Shown here piece after piece: positions 8,758 to 16,123 of a stretch of 16,227 nt of DNA. The DNA is taken from the NCBI RefSeq assembly GCF_002027545.1, contig NZ_MXAN01000009.1, positions 46,854-63,080 on the forward strand, given 5' to 3'. The notes under the pieces were generated by a model. The model made no database searches and was not told where the DNA came from. It saw nothing but the letters and a program-made list of their open reading frames with translations. The DNA comes from Moraxella lacunata. Its GTDB lineage: Bacteria > Pseudomonadota > Gammaproteobacteria > Pseudomonadales > Moraxellaceae. A program made the position numbers and the translations under genes. Numbering within the stretch: position 1 is the first letter of the stretch; every line of letters starts with the position of its first letter.

Positions 8758-9297
8758 ATGGGTATGTACGCCAGTTATTATGCCATTGACGACAGTCAAG
8801 CCAAAGAATATAAAGCGTTATTGTCAAATAATGATGACGACAGCGTGGAAGAATTTTTTGAAAATTTAGAAGAGCTTGATGACAATATTGATGATGAAGA
8901 TTTTGCCAATCTTGATAAATTATGGGACGGCTTGCATTTTTTATTGACGGGCTTTGCCAGTTATGATGATGAAGATGAAGTCAAAACCCCAGAGCAGATT
9001 GCTTTGTATCAAGGGTTTTTTGGTACGGACGCACTAAGCGATGAAGGGGTGTATTTATTGGACGCTGATAACGTTGCCAATGTAGTCAATGCCCTTAATA
9101 AAGTAGATATTGATAAGCTCATCAAACAGGCGGATTTTACCAAGTTTGAAGAAGCTGATATTTATCCGTCCATTTGGGATGATGAAGATGAATGTGATGA
9201 GATTGGCGAAGAGCTGGCAGAATACTTTGAAAAATTTAAACGTTTTTATCAAAATGTATTAAAAAATAACCGCTCGGTGCTGATTGTGATTTGTTAG
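8758..9297 (+). CDS. DUF1877 (YfbM-like) acidic protein
   Basis: A 179-residue, strongly acidic soluble protein with no signal peptide or membrane segment. It carries the family's MGM start, the central LDKLWDGLHFLLTG (52-65) and the ADIYPSIW motif (133-140), and ends in a hydrophobic strand (SVLIVIC). E. coli YfbM has the same order of motifs. The molecular role of the family is unknown. Compared with YfbM it has extra Asp/Glu-rich stretches at about 25-48 and 140-158. The ATG has AGGAG seven bases upstream. I find no good promoter between the tkt terminator and this gene, so expression may rest on read-through or on a promoter within the repeat region. The family assignment is from memory of motifs. 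Confidence 0.8.
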   Translation: MGMYASYYAIDDSQAKEYKALLSNNDDDSVEEFFENLEELDDNIDDEDFANLDKLWDGLHFLLTGFASYDDEDEVKTPEQIALYQGFFGTDALSDEGVYLLDADNVANVVNALNKVDIDKLIKQADFTKFEEADIYPSIWDDEDECDEIGEELAEYFEKFKRFYQNVLKNNRSVLIVIC

Positions 9298-9411
9298 ATA
9301 AAATTTAGACAAAGTTTAGACAAAATGGTTGTTTTTGTTTTTATCTGGATTTAAAACGATTTTTGATAAAGTAAATCAAAAAAACCGCATCACAACAACA
9401 CCCCTTTATCA

Positions 9412-10290
9412 TCATATTAAATGCTCAAACACCCTAGGCGTGTCTCCATAATACACGCCCAGCCCCACGCCCGTTGGTCCATGATTGGCGAGTGCGACGG
9501 TGGATATGGGAATGACGGGAATGTCATGCAGCCCATATTCATTGGCTAAGAGTCTTTTAAATTCATGCGTATGTAGTCCGATGGATGTGTCTACCATGTA
9601 TATAAAGGCGTTTCGGTTGGCGGCTTGACCCACGACGATGTCCGCCATGTAATGCATGACCCGCTCAAATTTACGCACTTTTTCTTTGACCACGACATAG
9701 CCGTTATCGTCAATCCATAAGATGGGTTTGATGTTAAGTAGATTGGCAAAAAAGCCAGCAGGGGCAGAGAGTTTCTTTCTTTGTATTAAAACACTCAGGT
9801 CAGATAGACTCATGATGAATGCGTTATTGGCTCGCAGGGCATTTAAGCGGTGGATGATGTCAAGCATGGATTTGCCTTCTTGCATCATTAGGCTTGCTTC
9901 AAATGCCAAAGCTCCTTCATTGATGTTGATGGTTTTGCTGTCGTACAGATAGATGTTCATTTTGCCGACATACTTGGGGATGACTTTTGAGAAATTCTCA
10001 TGGGCTTGGCTCAGTACCGAAGCGGCGGTGCAGACCAGTACTTCTTCATAATCTGACTCATACAACTCATCAAAAATCTCTTCAATCTCTTGGCAAGTGG
10101 GCGGTGTGGAATAAACGTCCAAATGGGGGTTTTGGTAGAGCATGCCGCTCAGACGGGCGGTGTCAATGTCTTTGCCATCCAAAAAATGAGTGCCATTAAC
10201 CATGATGTGAAGTGGCACCAAACGAATGCCGTGCGGTACTGATAAATGCCCAATGCAGGAAGTGGACGTGCTAAGAACGATGCGTTTCAT
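9412..10290 (-). CDS. DegV family protein, copy A (putative fatty-acid-binding)
   Basis: A 292-residue protein of the DegV/EDD fold. In Firmicutes, members called FakB hold a fatty acid while the FakA kinase phosphorylates it. Family features seen: the N-terminal strand MKRIVLSTSTS, STPPT (61-65) at the place of the fatty-acid-head TSxPS motif, YDSKT (116-120), IKPI (187-190) and the C-terminal HGPTGVGLG (270-278). It is about 60% identical (176/292 by hand, no gaps) to the next gene upstream, so the two arose by duplication. AGGA six bases before the ATG supports the start, and it has its own promoter. No fakA-like gene is in the window. Binding of fatty acids is inferred from the family, not shown. 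Confidence 0.88.
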   Translation of the reverse strand: MKRIVLSTSTSCIGHLSVPHGIRLVPLHIMVNGTHFLDGKDIDTARLSGMLYQNPHLDVYSTPPTCQEIEEIFDELYESDYEEVLVCTAASVLSQAHENFSKVIPKYVGKMNIYLYDSKTININEGALAFEASLMMQEGKSMLDIIHRLNALRANNAFIMSLSDLSVLIQRKKLSAPAGFFANLLNIKPILWIDDNGYVVVKEKVRKFERVMHYMADIVVGQAANRNAFIYMVDTSIGLHTHEFKRLLANEYGLHDIPVIPISTVALANHGPTGVGLGVYYGDTPRVFEHLI

Positions 10291-10316
10291 GGGTATTCCT
10301 TTGGTAAGTTGCCATG

Positions 10317-10345
10317 ATTTTACTAAAAATCATTGGTCTTGTAAA
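10317..10345 (-). promoter_or_regulatory. Promoter of DegV copy A
   Basis: On the minus strand: TTTACA (10345-10340), 17-base spacer, TAAAAT (10322-10317). It lies after the terminator of copy B, so the two paralogues are transcribed separately. The same box arrangement occurs ahead of copy B. Confidence 0.65.
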
Positions 10346-10380
10346 TAGCATCATTTGATATTTTAAATCAAAGCAAAAAC

Positions 10381-10404
10381 AAAAAAAGCGAACCGAAGTC
10401 CGCT
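10381..10404 (-). terminator. Terminator of DegV copy B, UUCG tetraloop
   Basis: Minus-strand stem agcggac / gttcgct closed by the very stable cUUCGg tetraloop (10404-10387), followed by a run of seven T and then a T-rich stretch. It begins 22 bases after the stop codon of copy B. Confidence 0.85.
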
Positions 10405-10426
10405 TGTTAGAGCATGCCTACCCTGA

Positions 10427-11305
10427 CTATTTGAGATATTTGACGATTCTGGGTACTTTACCGTAATACACGCCCAGCCCCACGCCTGTCGGCCCATGGT
10501 TGGCAAGGGAGACGGTGGAGACAGGGATGACTGGCACATTGCGAAGTCCGTAGCCATTGACAAACAGTTCTTGGAAACTGTCGGTATAAAAGCCCATGGA
10601 AGTATCAACCATATAGATAAAAGCGTCTTTGTTGCCAATGTGGGCGATGGCAGTCTCTGCCATGTAGTTAATACTACGTTCGATTTTGCGGATTTTGTCA
10701 CGGGGAATGACACGCCCGATATCATCCACCCACATGATGGGCTTGATGCCAAACAGATTGGCGATAAAGCCAGCAGGGGCGGAGAGTTTTTTGTTGCGGA
10801 CGATAAAGTTTAGGTCAGATAAGGTAAACATGAACAGGCTGTTTTTGCGTAGCTCATCCAAGCGATTGATGATGTCAAGCATGGATTTGCCTTCTTGTAT
10901 CATCAAGTCCGCTTCAAATGCCAACGCCCCTTCGTCAATATTTAGGGTTTTGGTGTCGTAAACATAGATGTTCATTTTGCCAACAAATTTAGTTTTTAGG
11001 GTGTTAAAAATCTCATGGCTTTTACTGATGGCGGATGAGATGGTGCAAACCAGAACTTCTTCGTAGCCTTCGGCATACAGTTCGTCAAATAGGGCATTGA
11101 TTTCATCAGCGGTTGGTGGGCTGGTTGTGACGGATAGGTTGGGGTTGTCGTAGAGCATTTTGCTCAGACGAGCCGTATCGATGTCTCTGATATCAAGGTG
11201 GTCTTTGCCATTGATGATGACGTGAAAAGGCACCAGACGGACAGCGTGGGGCGTGTTAATGTAGTTTAGGCTAGAAGAAGATGTGCTAAGAACGATGCGT
11301 TTCAT
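10427..11305 (-). CDS. DegV family protein, copy B (putative fatty-acid-binding)
   Basis: Also 292 residues, aligning without gaps to copy A. Shared blocks include DIDTARLS, YEEVLVCT, VGKMNIY, QEGKSMLDII, KKLSAPAGF, YMVDTS and an invariant LANHGPTGVGLGVYYG. The TSxPS-like site reads TSPPT (61-65), closer to the FakB motif than the STPPT of copy A. The frame is open far upstream to 11527, but that extension has no family similarity and crosses the promoter. The ATG at 11305 has AAGG five bases ahead and gives the same MKRIVLSTS start as copy A. Differences cluster at residues 11-35, 160-172 and 211-235, where ligand or partner specificity could differ (inference). Confidence 0.88.
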   Translation of the reverse strand: MKRIVLSTSSSSLNYINTPHAVRLVPFHVIINGKDHLDIRDIDTARLSKMLYDNPNLSVTTSPPTADEINALFDELYAEGYEEVLVCTISSAISKSHEIFNTLKTKFVGKMNIYVYDTKTLNIDEGALAFEADLMIQEGKSMLDIINRLDELRKNSLFMFTLSDLNFIVRNKKLSAPAGFIANLFGIKPIMWVDDIGRVIPRDKIRKIERSINYMAETAIAHIGNKDAFIYMVDTSMGFYTDSFQELFVNGYGLRNVPVIPVSTVSLANHGPTGVGLGVYYGKVPRIVKYLK

Positions 11306-11405
11306 GAAAACCTTGCTAGATGGCAAAAAGAGTGGGATGGCTGTGCCAAACGCAACAATGTTCTTGTTTTTGTGGGGTGTTAAAATGGTTTGGCGATAAG
11401 TGATT

Positions 11406-11434
11406 ATTTTAAATAAATTTACCCAAAAAGTAAA
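11406..11434 (-). promoter_or_regulatory. Promoter of DegV copy B
   Basis: On the minus strand: TTTACT (11434-11429), 17-base spacer, TAAAAT (11411-11406). It predicts a leader of about 95 bases, longer than for other genes here. The boxes are nearly identical to those of copy A (TTTACA-17-TAAAAT). Confidence 0.6.
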
Positions 11435-11607
11435 CGCTTGGTGGGTGTTTTTTTGGTGGTGGTCTAAAAAGTATGCCAAATTGGGTTTTCTGCTCGCCCT
11501 GAACCTGCCTGTGGGTGGGAAAACCATTATGGGCAGGCATGGGTCACCACAAACGGAAAAACCCTTGTTGTGTTTTGAATGGAATTTACCATAAGTTAAA
11601 CAGCAGG
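11435..11607. other. Spacer between the DegV copy B promoter and rsmD
   Basis: No credible gene. There is a short inverted repeat tgcctg / caggca (11506-11511 and 11534-11539), but it lacks a U-tract, so I see no convincing rsmD terminator. The small open frame on the plus strand (11400-11594) has no ribosome binding site and a tryptophan-rich composition unlike a real protein. Confidence 0.6.
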
Positions 11608-12210
11608 CTAAATGGGCAGGGTAAATAGCCCTGCATGTACTTGACCGATTTTGGTGGATTTAAAGAGGTTGGCACAAAAAGGGGTAAGAATGTCATTTAG
11701 GGCAGTGTTGCTCTCAATATAGCACAACGTGTCAGCGTGGTAAAGCCCATGCTCGATAATGCCACTGATGATGTCGTGCCAAATATCAAGTGCATAAGGC
11801 GGGTCAATAAAGATGACATCAAAGGGCGTGCCAAGCGTGGGTAGGGCGGTTTGGGCGGTGTCGTTGATGACGGACAGCTGACTGCGGGTGAGTTTTAGGC
11901 TGTCGGCATTATCTTCGATGGTGCGTGCTTGGGTGGGGCTAGGTTCTATCATGACGACGTGAGATGCCCCCCGTGATAGTGCTTCAAAGCCCAACACGCC
12001 CGAGCCTGCACAGACGTCTAGCACTTTGGCGTCATGAATGTCTGCCATGAGCCAGTTAAAAAGTGTCTCACGCAAGCGGTCAGGGGTGGGTCTTAATCCG
12101 TCAGCGTCTATAAAGCTGATGCTACGGCGTTTAAACTGTCCGCCGATGATACGGACTTGATTGGTGGCTTTGTTGGTGGTTTTGAAGCTTGCTTTGGGTG
12201 GTTTTGCCAT
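11608..12210 (-). CDS. rsmD: 16S rRNA (guanine(966)-N2)-methyltransferase
   Basis: RsmD methylates N2 of G966 of 16S rRNA in the assembled 30S subunit, using S-adenosylmethionine. The 200-residue protein shows the family N-terminus VRIIGGQFKRR (19-29), LRPTPDRLRETLFNWL (39-54), the SAM-binding VLDVCAGSGVLGFEALSRGA (63-82) with the acidic Glu89, and the catalytic DPPY at 136-139. The first 18 residues are a basic, Ala/Thr/Lys-rich extension. It starts 53 bases after the mrdA stop with no terminator between, so it is probably cotranscribed with mrdA. Its more usual partner ftsY is not here. Confidence 0.95.
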   Translation of the reverse strand: MAKPPKASFKTTNKATNQVRIIGGQFKRRSISFIDADGLRPTPDRLRETLFNWLMADIHDAKVLDVCAGSGVLGFEALSRGASHVVMIEPSPTQARTIEDNADSLKLTRSQLSVINDTAQTALPTLGTPFDVIFIDPPYALDIWHDIISGIIEHGLYHADTLCYIESNTALNDILTPFCANLFKSTKIGQVHAGLFTLPI

Positions 12211-12263
12211 GGGTCTCTCTTGGCGGTGTTTATTGGGTGGTATGGTTGGGTTTATTAAGCCAT

Positions 12264-14345
12264 TTAAGCTCTAGCTGATTTATTTGCCTCTTTGGCTTTG
12301 CGTTCTGCTTCTTTGCGTCGAGCTTCTTCTTGTTTACGCAAGGCTTCTTGGCGTTTGGCTTCTTCTTCTGCCTTTTTGCGTTCTTCTTCGGCTTTTGCTC
12401 TGGCTTTTTCGGCTTCTGCCTTGGCGATTTTGGCTTTGATGGCTTCACGCTTGGCGGCACGGATTTTTACCAATTCTTCATCGCTGGGTGGTGTGATGGG
12501 GTTGGTCTCACGTTGGAGAATCCAGTAATCAAATAACGCTCGCCCGATGGGAGCCGCCACTTTACCACCGCCACCACCGTTCTCGACGATGACTGCGATG
12601 GCGATTTGGGGGTCATCCACGGGGGCAAAACCCGAGAACCACGCATGGTCCCAGTGACGGGAGCTGATGGCGGCTTTGTTATAGCTTTTGCCTTGGGCGA
12701 TAGATTTGACCTGTGCCGTACCTGTTTTGCCTGCCATGCGATAACGGGTGGTGTAGATGTTCTTTGCTGTACCCCGTTTGACAGTGTCTTCCATGGCGGT
12801 ATGCATTCTGTCCCAGTCGGCTTCGGTGCCATTAAAGGGGATGACTCCGTCAGGTTTGTCAATGATGGTCACAGGAGCCTGCCCTTCAGAGCGTTTGAGC
12901 AGGTGGGGCGTTAGGTGTTTGCCCTTGATGGCGGTCATGGCGGTGGCATTGGCAACTTGTAGGGGGCTTGCCAAAAATGCCCCTTGTCCGATAGAGACCG
13001 AGATGGTCTCGCCCGGTAGCCACTCTTTGCCGTAGGTGTCCATTTTCCATTTGGGTGATGGCATGATACCCCCCTTTTCGTTGGGTAGGTCAATGCCTGT
13101 TTTTTTGCCAAAACCAAAACTACTCATCCAGTCATGAAGCTTGTCAATGCCCATGCGGTGAGCATTTTTATAATAATAGGTATCCACACTCATGATGATG
13201 GATTTGCTCATATTGACCGTGCCATGCCCGCCTTTTTTCCAGTCACGAAAACGGTGACTGTCCCCTGGTAAGCTAAAATAACCAGGGTCAAAAATGGTGT
13301 CATTCCAACCCATGATGCCATAATGCAAAAAGCCCATGCTCTCAAAGGGTTTGATGGTAGAAGCAGGTGGGTATAGCCCTTGCAAGGCACGGTTATATAA
13401 AGGTTGGTCAATGTCATCTCGAAGCATGCCATACTCTTTGCTGGATATGCCAGAGACAAAGGGATTGGGGTCATAGCTGGGGTTGGAGACAAAGGCAAGG
13501 ACGTCGCCATTTTTTGGGTCAAGTGCCACAATCGCCCCACGTCGTCCTGCCAGTTGTTTTTGGGCGGCCATTTGTAGTCCATAATCTAAACTCAGATACA
13601 AATCGTTGCCCGCCACAGGGGGTTTGGTGTCTAGCTGTCTTAGAATCTCGCCATGAGCGTTGGCTTCAACGGATTGATAGCCTGGTTTGCCAAGTAAGAC
13701 TTCTTCGTATTGGGCTTCGATGCCGATTTTGCCAATCAGGTCGGTGCCAGCGTACAGGGCTTTTTTGTAGTCGTCTTCGGCGATTTTTTTGGCTTCTTTG
13801 TCGTTGATACGCCCGACATAACCGATGACATGGGCGAACAGCTCGTCATGGGGATAGACACGGGTGAGTTTGGTCTGAATGCTTACCCCCCGAAAAAAAG
13901 GCTTTCGCTCACTAAACTGTGCAATCTGCTCTTCGGTCAAATCCATCTTGATGGTAATGGGGTCATTTTTGGATTTGTCTATCCTTGCCAAAATGTCCGT
14001 AATCTCTTCATCAGTCAGACCAAAGATGGGGGTGAGCAATTTTAGGGTATAGGCTAGGTCTTCAATCTCATCGGGGCTGATGACCGCAGAAAAAACCGGT
14101 ACGTTATCGGCAAGCAACACACCATTACGGTCATAAATATAACCCCGTGATGGCGGGTCGGAGATGAGTTTGATGCGGTTGTTATCAGCGTTGGTTTGGT
14201 ATTTATTGTATTGATGAACCTGTAAAAAACCATAACGAGCAAACAGTCCAATCATGCCAATAAGCACAAATAACGACGCCACGATCACTCGGCGTACAAA
14301 GACGCGAGTGCTGATGTCAGAATCGTTAGGACGTGATGAGGTCAT
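12264..14345 (-). CDS. mrdA: Penicillin-binding protein 2, elongation transpeptidase, with charged C-terminal tail
   Basis: PBP2 is the class B DD-transpeptidase that cross-links peptidoglycan during cell elongation with RodA. From the ATG at 14345 it is 693 residues, against 633 in E. coli. One membrane anchor at about 18-37 precedes the pedestal domain (RGYIYDRNGVLLADN, from 67). Active-site motifs: STIK with Ser329, SVD at 386-388 (E. coli has SAD), KTG at 540-542. The last 70 or so residues after NPITPPSDEEL form a Lys/Glu/Ala/Arg-rich, probably helical, tail absent from E. coli PBP2. A GTG three codons upstream (14354) is an alternative start; neither has a clear Shine-Dalgarno. rodA is not adjacent; rsmD follows. 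Beta-lactam target. Confidence 0.96.
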   Translation of the reverse strand: MTSSRPNDSDISTRVFVRRVIVASLFVLIGMIGLFARYGFLQVHQYNKYQTNADNNRIKLISDPPSRGYIYDRNGVLLADNVPVFSAVISPDEIEDLAYTLKLLTPIFGLTDEEITDILARIDKSKNDPITIKMDLTEEQIAQFSERKPFFRGVSIQTKLTRVYPHDELFAHVIGYVGRINDKEAKKIAEDDYKKALYAGTDLIGKIGIEAQYEEVLLGKPGYQSVEANAHGEILRQLDTKPPVAGNDLYLSLDYGLQMAAQKQLAGRRGAIVALDPKNGDVLAFVSNPSYDPNPFVSGISSKEYGMLRDDIDQPLYNRALQGLYPPASTIKPFESMGFLHYGIMGWNDTIFDPGYFSLPGDSHRFRDWKKGGHGTVNMSKSIIMSVDTYYYKNAHRMGIDKLHDWMSSFGFGKKTGIDLPNEKGGIMPSPKWKMDTYGKEWLPGETISVSIGQGAFLASPLQVANATAMTAIKGKHLTPHLLKRSEGQAPVTIIDKPDGVIPFNGTEADWDRMHTAMEDTVKRGTAKNIYTTRYRMAGKTGTAQVKSIAQGKSYNKAAISSRHWDHAWFSGFAPVDDPQIAIAVIVENGGGGGKVAAPIGRALFDYWILQRETNPITPPSDEELVKIRAAKREAIKAKIAKAEAEKARAKAEEERKKAEEEAKRQEALRKQEEARRKEAERKAKEANKSARA

Positions 14346-14376
14346 GATTGGCACAAAAGAACAGCAAAAACCCCTA

Positions 14377-14406
14377 ATTATAGCATATTTTCAAAGGTGT
14401 ATTCAA
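14377..14406 (-). promoter_or_regulatory. mrdA promoter
   Basis: On the minus strand: TTGAAT (14406-14401), 18-base spacer, TATAAT (14382-14377). It predicts a short leader of about 25 bases and lies back to back with the DUF445 gene promoter, with about 53 bases between the two -35 boxes. Confidence 0.65.
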
Positions 14407-14459
14407 ATTTATAAGATTTATTCAAAAGCAAATTTGGGCAAAAGATTTGCGTGATGGTT

Positions 14460-14489
14460 TTGACAAAATAGACAAAACTGTGGTAGAAT
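14460..14489 (+). promoter_or_regulatory. Promoter of the DUF445 gene
   Basis: Consensus TTGACA (14460-14465), 18-base spacer, TAGAAT (14484-14489). The leader to the ATG at 14571 would be about 75 bases. Confidence 0.65.
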
Positions 14490-14570
14490 TATCCGTTTTA
14501 TTTTGTTAATTTTATTTTGTCAATTAGCCAATAGTCTAGCCCATTGCCAAACCCCAACAAGTGATGATTT

Positions 14571-15881
14571 ATGTTCAATTCCATCTGGCAAGCCCTAGCT
14601 GAACACCCCGAATTTATCGCCATGCTCACCATTCCGCCCGTTACGGCTTTTGTAACATGGGCTCATGTATGGATGGCGTTGGAGATGTTATTTCACCCCA
14701 TTAAGTTTTGGGGTATTCGTGTGCGTGGTATGCCGTGGGGCTTGCAGGGCTTGGGCTGGCAAGGCATTGTCCCTGCCAAAGCAGGCAAAATCTCTGGGGT
14801 CATCGTTGACCAAACTTTATCCAAACTTGGTAACATCGATGAGTTTTTGCAGGCGATGGAACCTGAGGAGATGGCACAGTTCATCACCGAGACGGTGGAC
14901 AAAAACCTAGAAAGTCTCATTGATGAGATTATGCTCGAACGCTACTACGCCCTGTGGACGCACACGCCCTATGCCATTAGACGGCGGATTTATGCTCATG
15001 CACACAGCGAGATGCCAGCGGTGATGAAGTCCTTAGTCATTGACCTAACCACCAATGTTGAGGAGTTGGTGGACATGCGTGCGATGATTGTCAAACGCAT
15101 GGAGAGCGACCGTAAGCTCATGGTAGATATGTTTTTGCGGGTGGGTAAAAAAGAGATTAACTTCATCTGGAAAATCAGTGCCGTGATTGGCTTTGGTTTT
15201 GGGATTGTTCAGATGGGGATTTTTTATTTTGTGCCACAGCATTGGACGGTGCCATTTTTTGCGGCGATTTGGGGGGCATTGACCAACTGGATTGCCATTT
15301 GGATGGTGTTTAATCCTGTCGAACCCAAAAAAGTCCCTTTTATCCGTCTGTTCCGCTATGATAATGGTCGGGTCAAACCCATGTTGCCCCATTTTCATGT
15401 CTATGACTGGCAGGGCGGTTTTATGAAACGCCAAGATGAAGTGTCCAGCGTTTTTGCTGAGATTGTTGTGAATGAGCTGGTTACGCTCGAAAACATCATG
15501 AGTGAGATGATGTACGGCACTCGCTCGGCAAAAACCCGTGAACTCATGAAATCGCACCTGTATGAGTTGTTAGAGTCGCCTGTGGTCAAATCCATTTTAA
15601 AAGTGGGTATGGACAACAAAGAGCTAAGTGCCTTTAAAGACACCATTATTGACAAATCCATTGATGCGACCATGATACCCATTAGAGACCCTAAACTGAA
15701 CACATCTCGGGCAAGCAAAATCTTTGGGCTGTTTGAATCTCGCATTCGAGAACTCTCACCCCATGAATTTCAAAACCTGCTAAGACCTGCCTTTAAAGAA
15801 GATGAGATGACATTGGTGATTTTGGGGGCGATAACGGGGCTATTGGCAGGGTGGCTACATTTGATTGCGGTGTTTTTTTGA
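14571..15881 (+). CDS. DUF445 family membrane protein
   Basis: A 436-residue membrane protein of the DUF445 (YheB-type) family, whose function is not established. The N-terminal membrane segment at about 17-41 is followed by the family signature GLGWQGIVPAKAGKIS (60-75). A long, mainly helical, charged domain (80-195) leads to a membrane hairpin at about 199-220 and 226-248. Then comes a second soluble region and a last hydrophobic segment at 412-435 ending at the C-terminus. The symmetric layout (membrane, soluble, membrane, soluble, membrane) is typical. The start ATG has only a weak ribosome binding site (aagtgatg). It is divergent from mrdA; a cell-envelope role is possible from context only. 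Confidence 0.85.
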   Translation: MFNSIWQALAEHPEFIAMLTIPPVTAFVTWAHVWMALEMLFHPIKFWGIRVRGMPWGLQGLGWQGIVPAKAGKISGVIVDQTLSKLGNIDEFLQAMEPEEMAQFITETVDKNLESLIDEIMLERYYALWTHTPYAIRRRIYAHAHSEMPAVMKSLVIDLTTNVEELVDMRAMIVKRMESDRKLMVDMFLRVGKKEINFIWKISAVIGFGFGIVQMGIFYFVPQHWTVPFFAAIWGALTNWIAIWMVFNPVEPKKVPFIRLFRYDNGRVKPMLPHFHVYDWQGGFMKRQDEVSSVFAEIVVNELVTLENIMSEMMYGTRSAKTRELMKSHLYELLESPVVKSILKVGMDNKELSAFKDTIIDKSIDATMIPIRDPKLNTSRASKIFGLFESRIRELSPHEFQNLLRPAFKEDEMTLVILGAITGLLAGWLHLIAVFF

Positions 15882-15950
15882 GTGGTTTGAATGTTTATTT
15901 AAATTTAGAATTAAATGGCATTGTTAATTAACCATACCTTTGGGTAGATT

Positions 15951-16023
15951 TGTAGGGGCAAATCAAATTTGCCCTGTGATAAAGATAAAGTGTTGATTTT
16001 TGGGCGAATAAATTGCCCCTACA
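15951..16023. repeat. REPIN-like element, two inverted REP units
   Basis: The 73-bp unit begins tgtaggggcaa and ends ttgcccctaca, an 11-base perfect terminal inverted repeat. The left half is itself a hairpin: gggcaaat, loop caa, atttgccc (15956-15974). The right half contains gggcgaat (16002-16009) paired with attgcccc. Two REP hairpins in opposite orientation are the definition of a REPIN. Confidence 0.75.
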
Positions 16024-16100
16024 CGTCCAAATTTTAAAATATATCTTTATTAAACAATACCAAATAAATTATTGCCAAACTTGATTATTATGATATTAAA

Positions 16101-16123
16101 TGGTGCGTGGTATGCACCCTACG
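16101..16123. repeat. Second REP-like hairpin
   Basis: ggtgcgt, loop ggt, atgcacc (16102-16118) pairs over 7 bp with one G-T, followed by ctacg. The reverse complement begins cgtagggtgcat, sharing the GTAGGG start of the REPIN ends, so it may be a related palindrome type. Confidence 0.6.

Noticed and set aside
9305..9326. Direct repeat tttagacaaa in the DUF1877-DegV gap
   Set aside because: Two short AT-rich copies only; likely chance, with no terminator or site linked to it.
11306..11527. 74-residue N-terminal extension of DegV copy B
   Set aside because: It has no similarity to copy A or the family and crosses the promoter; the ATG at 11305 has a ribosome binding site and the same start as copy A.
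11506..11539. Inverted repeat tgcctg / caggca as an rsmD terminator
   Set aside because: The stem is only 6 bp around a 22-base loop and no U-tract follows on the minus strand.
12292..12536. Plus-strand open frames opposite the mrdA 3' end
   Set aside because: They are shadows of the Lys/Glu/Ala-rich tail read on the opposite strand, giving low-complexity Ser/Ala/Leu or Phe-rich products.
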